A stretch of DNA of 64,000 nt, from contig QANZ01028415.1 in the NCBI GenBank assembly GCA_003254925.1, positions 124,001 to 188,000 on the forward strand, read 5' to 3'. The notes beneath the pieces were generated by a model. That model searched no databases. It was not told the DNA's origin and worked only from the letters and a program-made list of their open reading frames with translations. Position numbers and translations under genes: made by a program. Source of the DNA: Chamaecrista fasciculata. Its lineage: Eukaryota > Streptophyta > Magnoliopsida > Fabales > Fabaceae. Position 1 is the first letter of the stretch. Each line of letters begins with the position of its first letter. This document shows positions 36,856 through 45,148 of this stretch, piece by piece.

Positions 36856-39800
36856 TCAAGTTGATGGAGAAGGTGATGGAGAAGGTGACGGAGACGGTGA
36901 TAAGAAACTATTCCCAAAAGTCCTATTGATTAAAAACAGAATACTACTCATAAGAAAAAAACAGCAAAAACTCAGGCTAACGAAGAATGAGGTGTTCTTA
37001 CTCACCTGAGGTCGAGTCCAGGTTTTTCAATGAGGTTTCTTGGAACTTGACCAGTTAGATTGTTGTTTTGCAAAAATCTGCAACAAGAAACGGAACCCAA
37101 TCAAGTCAAGGTAAAATTCAATATCTAGAAAACCCAAAAGATTTTAACTCAAGGAAAGCATAGAAATGAAGAAAGGAATTGATGCATTCAACACTCAACA
37201 GTATAATAAAGAAAGCTTAATCTTAAAGATCAATGAAATTATTAGGTAAAGCCGTAAAGGTACATACTTTACTCAGTCAAGCGTGACAGCATTTCTAACT
37301 TTAGAGTAACAAAGATCAAGAGATCCTTTTTTTTTTTTCCTCAAGAGAGTAGAACTTACAATTCATGCAAGGTGCTGATGTTTCCTAAGGATGAGGGAAT
37401 CTCTCCACTGAATCGGTTATTTTCCAAATGCCTTAAAAATAAAATAAGAGTGCATTAGAAAATGAAAATACAGTAAGGTTCTTTCACATTTCAACCATCT
37501 GAATGGTGCAAATTCCTATAGGTAAACTTCATTGCAACATAATCGCCAAGAAGATTTTTTCTTTTTCTGGTTGCTATTGAATGACAAAATGTACAAACAA
37601 TGATGTCATTGATCATAAGCTGAAAGATATTTCATCTAATTTTTTTTTAAGAAAAAGGAAACAACTTACAGTGTCTCTAACAACTTCAACGAACTAAGAT
37701 CAGGAATATTTCCCACTAAACTGTTGTTCCCAAGCCAGCTGCAAGAAGGAAATAATTTGCCAATCAGCACAATAGAAAAGCCAAGTTTCATGATGAGCTC
37801 ACATATCTAACCAGAAAAAGAACCTACATGTTAGTCAAAGCAGTCATATTGGCAATGTCGGGGGGAAAAAATCCCGAAAGATCCATACTGGTCAAGTTTC
37901 TGAAAATAACAGTAACTCAGCAGTAAGTTATTTGTTTACACAGCATAACAGTATTGAGAGGAGATACTGTTAAGCTAATACAAGTTAAGTCGGATCTTAC
38001 AAAGTCACTACACGAGTCCGGGGACCCTGAGAGCAAGTGATGCCAGTCCATGAGTACTGTGGAGGCATACAAGGATCACCATTCCAGTCAAGTGGATGGT
38101 TTTGGAAACTCTGTTTTATCCGTTCCAAAGCAATAACTGCCAAGAGAATGATCCACTTTCAAAAACCTTGGAAAATAGAGAATAACCAGACAAATCTATC
38201 CTACAAATGGCCACTATTTACACAATGCTAATAAGAAATTTGCAACATATGCAATTGAGTGGAAAGCAACTGAGTTATAAATTGTTAATACACCCTTATA
38301 GTATCCGATTTACTGGAAATGTTGTGTCCTGGCCTCAAGAATTTTAAAAGTAACATGAGGCTAAAAGAGATAGCATCAGAAGCTATACCATCTCGAGTCG
38401 AAGTTCTTCCTCCTAGTGGCAGCACTTGAAAAATTTCACCCGCATTGATCAACGGACCCAAGGAAGAACTAGCAGTAGGGGTCAAAGTTATTGTCACAGG
38501 ACCAGAAAGAGGCCACTGGGAGGCAAATACAACAACACCGGCCAAGTTTACCATCAAATCATGGTAATAAGTTATACCATTTACAGTTATGTCAAAAATT
38601 CTCGAACCCCCCGAGGATGATACATTGTTATCTGCAAAGTAGAGAGCAATGTAGAATCTGGAGTCTGGAAGTGATTCTGGAGGCCATCTCAACTCCAAGG
38701 ACTCCAATTGGTCAGATCCCATCCATGTCTCAAATAATTTCAAAGGTGGAAGATTCCAAAAACCAGAAACAGAAACATTGTTGCTGCTTGCATTGATGGA
38801 ATTACTCGCTCCAAAAGGCTCCCAGTATCGGTCAAACATATCATCAGGATATCTATTGAAACCACACATTGGACGTTAGAAGAAGAAAAAAAAAAGAGTA
38901 ATCACTTCGTAAGAAGACAAGTTTTGAATTTAACATTAAAAATGTTGAAAAAGTCCTCTTTATTTTTGGTGACAGCTCAACTATAAAATTATGATTTCTG
39001 TGCTGCAATTCATAAGCTTCTTTCAGCATCTTTTTAATGAAGTGTCTCTTAAGGATAACTGAAGTTCTTAACCAAACTATACAAAGGAGGCAACAAATTC
39101 CTGGACATTAGTCACTTAATTTTCTGGCGTATAGCAGATACAAAGAAGATCAGATAGCTTAAAAATTTCAAGAATAGTAAACTTAAACTACACAGCCATC
39201 CCAAAAACAAAAAACAGAAAACGAAAAAAAAAAATTAAAACGACCAGAATTTAATAAAAGCAATCAGGTTTCAGTACTGATGGCATCGAAAAGAAAGGAA
39301 GAAAGCATTTTCCACTGACCGAATGGTGGGTCCAGAGTAACCAAAACTGTGCCTTGCAACCAAATTGAGTCCAAAGTTGCTAAAATCGGTTGTATTATAG
39401 AGGGAATCTCCCAGAATCACAATCTCTAAAGCCGATATAAAGGGGTCTGAATCTGTGTAAGAATTTGATCCGATACACACACTCATAATTTTCCCCTGAG
39501 CCAAGAAAACCCCTTCATAGCTGGTAAAATTCCCACGTGCATAATCCTCGGTGGTGTTGACGACGCTCCAGAAAGTCCCATCGACGATCTGGTCAAACGC
39601 CGGCGGCGAAGGATGTTGGGGGCCGTTGACCCCGCCGTAGAAATACGTAGTTCGAACCATGTATCTTGCTCCGCGAAACACGTCAAAATTATAACAATGT
39701 TTCTTGACCTGAAAAGGAAAGGATCGAACGGTGGATAAAGCGGGATCAGGAAGAGAGGTATTCACGTTCTTGGGTGTACCGGAGGAAATAAACTCCGAAT

Positions 39801-40021
39801 CCGGCCGCCATACACGGCCGCCGATGATGGACGACGATGTGGCTCCACAATCAAGCAGAAAACCTGGGAAATAAAAGAATCAGATGAATTTAAGAGAACC
39901 CATGTAAGGAAAATTAAAAAGAATGAGTCTTGGGATGAATAATAATAATAATACCCTTGGGGGGTGTCTGTGAGAAAGAGAGGGTGAGGAAGAAAGGTAG
40001 GAAGAAGAAGAGGAAGCGCAT
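36856..40021 (-). CDS. secreted malectin-like domain / leucine-rich repeat protein without kinase
   Basis: Nine exons: 40021-39955, 39863-39320, 38852-38389, 38136-38001, 37899-37828, 37738-37670, 37431-37360, 37077-37006, 36922-36856. They total 1563 nt, 520 residues, phases consistent. Residues 1 to about 18 (MRFLFFFLPFFLTLSFS) are a signal peptide. About 24-358 is a malectin-like (di-glucose-binding) domain starting FLLDCGA, with NTTEDYARGNFTSYEGVFLA and MFDRYW. An LRR cap with WNGDPCMPPQYSWTGITC follows, then four 23-24-residue LRRs each on its own exon (LGNNSLVGNIPDL, LENNRFSGEIPSSLG, LQNNNLTGQVP). The C terminus is a short Ser-Pro repeat. There is no transmembrane or kinase segment. Length and layout resemble Arabidopsis At3g19230. 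It likely acts in the apoplast or at the wall; a ligand is not known from sequence. Confidence 0.9.
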
Positions 40022-40646
40022 GATTGAAAACTTGGAATAATGGGTTTGGCATGAATTGAAGGAGTGGATTTTGTTATAGATAGTGTATGGATTGGTGGGT
40101 TTCTTCAATTCTGGGGTTGAAGTTTTAAGCGGTATGGGGTGGATGATCACGGAATGAATGTGTATGAGAAAGAAATGGGAAATGGAGTTGGAGGAAGAAG
40201 GTGTAGAGAAAATAATAAAAGCGGTTAGGTGACGCGGGAAAAATGCACTAGTGGACTCTGGTCAGAGTCAAGAGACGGCAAGTCTCTGCTTTTTGATTTT
40301 TAGTGCGAGATTTCAGAATTATAACAAGATTTGGTTAGGTTAGGGCATTTATAGGATGGCCTTTCAAATCTCAATCGAGGTTTTGACTTTTGGAGTTAGG
40401 ACAAATGATTGCGTGATGTATAGTTGTTACTGCCTAGCTGGTAATGAAACTGACTTCTCAATTCTCACGCCCAAAAGTCAGAGTTTAGATTCACTCGTTA
40501 AGACCATCTTATTGTGTAATAACAAAAACAAAACTTTTTATTGTCAAATGCTCCAAGTTAGTAATTTTAATACATGTATGTTAACTCTTTTTTTTTTATT
40601 ATTAATTATTAATATTAATATATTGCTCCGTTTAACGAAAAAAAAA

Positions 40647-40889
40647 NNNNNNNNNNNNNNNNNNNNNNNNNNNNNNNNNNNNNNNNNNNNNNNNNNNNNN
40701 NNNNNNNNNNNNNNNNNNNNNNNNNNNNNNNNNNNNNNNNNNNNNNNNNNNNNNNNNNNNNNNNNNNNNNNNNNNNNNNNNNNNNNNNNNNNNNNNNNNN
40801 NNNNNNNNNNNNNNNNNNNNNNNNNNNNNNNNNNNNNNNNNNNNNNNNNNNNNNNNNNNNNNNNNNNNNNNNNNNNNNNNNNNNNNNNN
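40647..40889. other. assembly gap (243 N)
   Basis: The N run directly abuts the left end of the CAGTG element at 40890, so that element's left flank cannot be checked for a target duplication. Confidence 0.95.
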
Positions 40890-41376
40890 CAGTGTTGTCA
40901 TAACCGAACCGGACAAAGACTCGGACAAGTGTTCGGTTCACGGTCGGATCGGTTGAATCGGTCGGACCGGATGTTTGGACCGGATGACGCAATAAATAAT
41001 TATTTTTAATATATTAAATATAAACCTCTATATATTTTTTTTTGGGTCTAAGAGATGCATTAAATCTATTAATTTATTAGATAAGTAAAACAATTGGTAA
41101 GAAAAAACTAATAGAGCCTCACAGTTGGGATGGTAAAGGTGCTAGGAGTGTGAAGAAAGGGCATGGGTTCGAATCCCTACAAGGCTCAAAATGATTTTTT
41201 GTAACAAAAATTGAGAACCGCCGGTCCGGTCCAGCGGTTGGACCCGGTTTTCCAGTTCTTGGCCGGTTATTTCCGGTCCAACCATCATTCCGGTTCAAAT
41301 GGTTGAACCAACTCGCTTGTGTCTTCGGGTAGCGGTCCAACCGGTCCGGCCGTCCGGTCCGGTTTTCACATCACTG
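40890..41376. mobile_element. CCGGTCCGG-word element with CAGTG ends and an internal tRNA-like segment
   Basis: The left end CAGTGTTGTCATAACCGAAC pairs with the right end (reverse complement CAGTGATGTGAAAACCGGAC), and CAGTG is a common hAT terminus. Both arms are dense in CCGGTCCGG, CGGTTGGACC and GGTTGAACC words. The middle (about 41116-41188) contains GGGTTCGAATCCCTAC, a strong Pol III B-box/T-arm match, preceded by an A-box-like GGTAAAGGTGCTAGG. A SINE-like core may therefore be nested or captured. Confidence 0.65.
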
Positions 41377-41667
41377 TTTCAATCTTTACCTATTTTACAT
41401 TTCCTCAACTACTTTTCCTTTCCCTCACAATTTTTTCCTTGTAAAACTCTCTCCTTTACCTACCTCAAACCCAACCAAAGGGACCCATATTCTTTTTTTG
41501 TTCTTGTAAAAAAAATTTTGTCAATGTTTAATTCCTAAAATATTGCTGCCACATTTGTCCAAGGTATACGCAAGGCCCATTTTTTTGTGGACTTAGTCCA
41601 TTAACACACTGACCATGCACGCACGTGTTAGCAAATAACTCTTTCTTTCTTTTTAACTTGCTCGTTT

Positions 41668-41851
41668 TTATTTTTATTTTTTTTATTGTCGTGGGTTTTC
41701 CCGACCTATCCCTATAACAATATGAGAAAAGACTAATCTCATTCGAACAACAGAGACGAAACGGTTGTGCCTTACCGTCGACTTTATGAATCGAATTTGA
41801 GTTCTCTTACCTAGGGTGTAGCTCGCCAATCACTCGCTAAATACTTGTTGG
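41668..41851 (-). mobile_element. tRNA-derived SINE, second copy, 10-bp duplication
   Basis: Same family and orientation as 31176-31371. On the minus strand it has GAGCTACACCCTAGGTAAGA, a diverged B-box, and the shared body phrase ACCGTTTCGTCTCTG. It ends in A-rich sequence. A 10-bp duplication TTGCTCGTTT flanks it (41658-41667 and 41852-41861). Confidence 0.75.
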
Positions 41852-42193
41852 TTGCTCGTTTATATTTTCGTTGTACTTAATAGATTGTATCACAATGACA
41901 TATTGATTGTATGATGAATTTCTTTTTGCTATAAAATAATTTTACAATTGATGTGTTTAACACTCTTAGAACTCTCAATTGAATATAAATTGAATCCCTT
42001 GTAATTCTTAATCGTGTATATTTCCCCTTGTAGTTCGATTAATCTTGGCCGCTCATGAAATCTATCGTCTTATAGTGTGCCATACTGCCATGTCAAAAAT
42101 TGAACATAAGTGAAACTGTGCGTTTTGCCCCTTCCAATTCTGATTCCTCTTGCTTTCAATCTCATCCTCCATGGTTTATATGAGATATTGGAT

Positions 42194-42468
42194 GAGTAAA
42201 CTACCAAATTGGTCCTTGGATTATTGGCTCGTTGATAGATTGGTCCCCGAATTTAGGAAATTGACAAATAGGTCCTCGAATTTTTTTAACGAGTCAAATA
42301 GGTCCCCGAATAACATGCACAGAAGGACCTATTTGACAAATGTTAGAATAATTCGGGGACCTATTTGACTCGTTAGAAAAATTCGGGGACCTATTTGTCA
42401 ATTTCCTAAATTTGAGGACCAATCTGTCAGCGAGTCAATAATCCAAGGACCAATTTAGTAGTTTACTC
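42194..42468. mobile_element. 275-bp fold-back MITE, copy A, 10-bp duplication
   Basis: The ends are GAGTAAACTACCAAATTGGT and its inverse. The arms carry repeated AAATAGGTCC/TCGGGGACC phrases and the whole element is close to palindromic. An exact 10-bp duplication GATATTGGAT flanks it (42184-42193 and 42469-42478). Confidence 0.85.
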
Positions 42469-42481
42469 GATATTGGATAGT

Positions 42482-42720
42482 TGTAGGAATGAGAAGTTAA
42501 TTACCCATTAAGTTTGTTGAGCTGATTAGTTAAGTCTGTTTTCATATCGGGCTATGCATTATAAATAGCTCATATTATATATTCACAAAATATGAATGAA
42601 TATACAATTTTTCAGATATTTTTCTCTTGTTTCTCTATTCTCTGTACATAGTATCAAAGCAAGTTTACCAAAGAAGAGTAATAATGGCGGGGATCAAGAA
42701 AATAACCTGGTATGATTTTA
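42482..42720 (+). mobile_element. Copia-type LTR end with primer-binding site, remnant
   Basis: 42482-42648 reads as a short LTR: it starts TGTAGGAATG, has a TATA-like CATTATAAATAGC, and a pyrimidine-rich end TTCTCTGTACA. It is followed at once by TAGTATCAAAGC, a one-off version of the initiator-tRNA primer site (TGGTATCAGAGC). An ATG-GCG-GGG start about 35 bases further resembles a gag start but is quickly interrupted. The retroelement body is otherwise absent. Confidence 0.55.
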
Positions 42721-42863
42721 GTGTCTTCACCGTTGGATAACACCAATTAAAACATGAAACTAACATGAAAATCTTTAAAAGAATTAACTTACCAAAACAC
42801 GTAAGATTTTTTGAAAAATTATTCAATAAAATCAATAACTCCCTAAATGGATTAAAATGATAT

Positions 42864-43170
42864 GAGTAAACTACTAAATTGGTCCCTGGATTATTGACTC
42901 GCTGACAGATTGGTCCCCGAATTTAGGAAATTGACAAATAGGTCCCCGAATTTTTCTAACGAGTCAAATAGGTCCCCAAATTTTTCTAACATTTGTCAAA
43001 TAGATCCTTCTGTGCATGTTATTCGGGGAGCTATTTGACTAACGTTAGAAAAATTCGAAGACCTATTTGACTCGTTAGAAAAATTTGAGGACCTATTTGT
43101 CAATTTCTTAAATTCGAGGATCAATCTGTCAGCAAGCCAATAATCCAGGGACCAATTTGATAGTTTACTC
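42864..43170. mobile_element. 307-bp fold-back MITE, copy B, 10-bp duplication
   Basis: Same family as 42194-42468: ends GAGTAAACTACTAAATTGGT and inverse, arms with AATAGGTCCCC phrases. An exact 10-bp duplication AAAATGATAT flanks it (42854-42863 and 43171-43180). It contains an extra internal AATTTTTCTAAC-type block compared with copy A. Confidence 0.85.
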
Positions 43171-43294
43171 AAAATGATATGAACATAGTACAATGATGTT
43201 GGATTCTAAATCGACCGCACTTTTACCGGTTTTGGAGAGTACCAATGTACAAAAATAATCTATGTAATAAGTCATTTATTAGTTTTTTTTAAAA

Positions 43295-44469
43295 GAGCAA
43301 AGTCCTATTTTGGTCCCTCAGTTATGCTCAGTGTTCCAAATTGGTCCCCCAGTTATTTTTTGTTCTATATTGGTCCCCCAATTATGCAAAACTTGACAAA
43401 GTTGGTCCCTCTAACAGTTTCCATCCATTTTTCCGTTAAAAAAAGACAAAATTGATTTTTAACTCCTAAAAATTTAAATTTTTTTGCATGAAGGACTTTT
43501 TTTTTTTTCTATAATAGGGACCACAATATAAGAAATAAGAAATAACTTAGGGGTTTTAGTTTAGTTCCAACAAAAAAAAAATGATCTCTCTCCCTCTTCT
43601 CTACATCGGCTCTCTCTCTCTCATCGACGCTGAGATTGAAGAGATCGAGAACGAGATTAAACGATTGTCGTCGAGATTGGAATGGCTTCGCCTCGAGAAA
43701 ATCACGAGAAATGCGGGAGAGTCGTGCCGGCGAAATTCATGGAAGCGAAACAGAGTGCGAAAATCGAAGAGCCTCCTCCTCCATTGTTATCTTCAAGTGT
43801 GAAAGCGAAGCCGAATCGAAGGGCGGTGAGTATGAGACCGTCGGAGATTCCGGCCGCCGGGGAAGCTCGAAATCACACCTGTTCAACTGATACAGAGTCG
43901 CCGGAAGCTGGAGGGAAGAAGTCAAGAGGGAATCAAGGAACAGAGGGGAAGATAAAGAAAAGGTGGGAGATTCCATCGGAAGAAGAGAAAGAAAAGAAGC
44001 CATTGATGATGATGACAGATTTGCTTCCAAAGATTAATACAACTCGATGTGTGGATGAGAGCCCAAGAGGATTTGAACCTGCAAAAAAAAGTGTCTGAAT
44101 TAGAAAGAAGAAAGAAGAAATCTTTCTTTTGTACAGAGGAGGATGAGAGAGAGAGAGAGCCGATGTAGAGAAGAGGGAGAGAGATTATTTTTTTTTGTGT
44201 GAATTAAACTAAAACCCCCAATTTATTTCTTATTTCTTATATTTTAGTCCTATTATAGAAAAAAAGGTCCTTGATGCAAAAAACTTAAATTTTTAGGAGT
44301 CAAAAACTAATTTTGTCTTTTTTTTTAACGGAAAAATGGATGAAAACTGTTTGAGGGACCAACTTTGTCAAGTTTTGCATAACTGGTGGACCAATATAGA
44401 ACAAAAAATAACTGGGGAATCAATTTGGAACACTGAGCATAATTGAGGGACCAAAATAAGACTTTGGCC
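43295..44469. mobile_element. Pack-MULE-like element with about 325-bp inverted arms carrying a gene fragment
   Basis: The left arm 43295-43622 (start GAGCAAAGTCCTATTTTGGT) and right arm 44147-44469 are near-complete inverted repeats, including the innermost CTACATCGGCTCTCTC. Near-identical 9-bp flanks TTTTTAAAA / TTTCTAAAA (43286-43294, 44470-44478) suggest a Mutator-type duplication with one mismatch. The arms match the empty element at 20575-21162. Between them lie 524 bp with higher GC and coding character (see the pseudogene entry). No transposase is present, so mobility would need a factor from elsewhere. Confidence 0.8.
43625..44150 (+). pseudogene. captured plant gene fragment inside the Pack-MULE-like element
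   Basis: The frame from about 43626 encodes a coiled-coil-like stretch (DAEIEEIENEIKRLSSRLEW, then LRLEK). Coding sense then shifts to the frame of 43682-44098 (138 residues): RVVPAKFMEAKQSAKIEEPP, KAKPNRRAVSMRPSEIP, KKRWEIPSEEEKEKK, LLPKINTTRCVDESPRG. A second shift near 44090 continues with SELERRKKKSFFCTEED. The order of a heptad-rich start, basic middle and acidic end suggests a shortened copy of a plant nuclear or cytoskeletal protein. I do not identify the parent gene. The two frame changes argue for a decayed fragment, although the 138-residue frame has an ATG and a stop of its own. Confidence 0.6.
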
Positions 44470-44488
44470 TTTCTAAAATATAAAAAAT

Positions 44489-44836
44489 AAAAGTATTTAG
44501 ATTTGTAAAAAAAAACTATTTAGCTATGTGGGGGCACTCGGTCACGTCTGAGTGTCCCAATACACGTGGACCAATCACCCGGTGTCACGTGGCCGAGAGT
44601 GAATTTTTTTCTAAAAAACCCTCTATCTCGTTTCACTTTCTCATTTCTATCCTCACTTTCTCGCCTCTCTTTCTATTTCATTTATTCTTCTCTCCCTCTT
44701 TAACTATTGGAACACTTGTCTCAAGTACAAGTATCTCAAAAAAAATTTGTTTTAAAAAAATCACCCGACGTCATTGGTCCACGTGTCCTACATAGCTAAA
44801 TAGTTTTTTTTTTTTTTTACAAATCTAAATACTTTT
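44489..44836. mobile_element. 348-bp inverted-repeat element with G-box-containing arms
   Basis: The left end AAAAGTATTTAGATTTGT and following A-run, CTATTTAGCTATGT, and ACACGTGGACCAAT pair with the right end in inverse order, giving arms of about 60-80 bp with small insertions. Each arm contains an ACACGTGGACCAAT phrase, with further CACGTG sites near 44585. Target duplications are not clear. It lies 310 bp upstream of the ARIA start codon. Confidence 0.6.
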
Positions 44837-45148
44837 AAGTTTTAACACTTAATATTATTTGAAAAAAACTTAATAAATGACTTATTACCTAGATCATTTT
44901 CTTACACGGTTCTTGTCCAGAACGGGTAATAGAGTAATAGTGCGGCCGGTTTAGAATCCGACTCCATTGTAAAGTTAAAGGAAAAAGAAAAACAAAAAAA
45001 AGATGGTTTTGCAATTCCCGAAATGCCCCTCTGATCTGCCATCTATTCATTTCAAATCCCAAATTTTCATATCGGATCAGCCTCTGTCTCTCTCTGAATC
45101 CATTTCCAGCACACACTATCCTTGTGAGAGACCCTTCTTCTCCTTCCC

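Noticed and set aside
40356..41009. A 217-codon frame across 40.4-41.0 kb
   Set aside because: It spans the 243-base gap, and the visible ends are low-complexity or element sequence.
41116..41190. A tRNA gene
   Set aside because: The B-box region is good but the acceptor and anticodon stems do not form, and it sits inside a transposable element.
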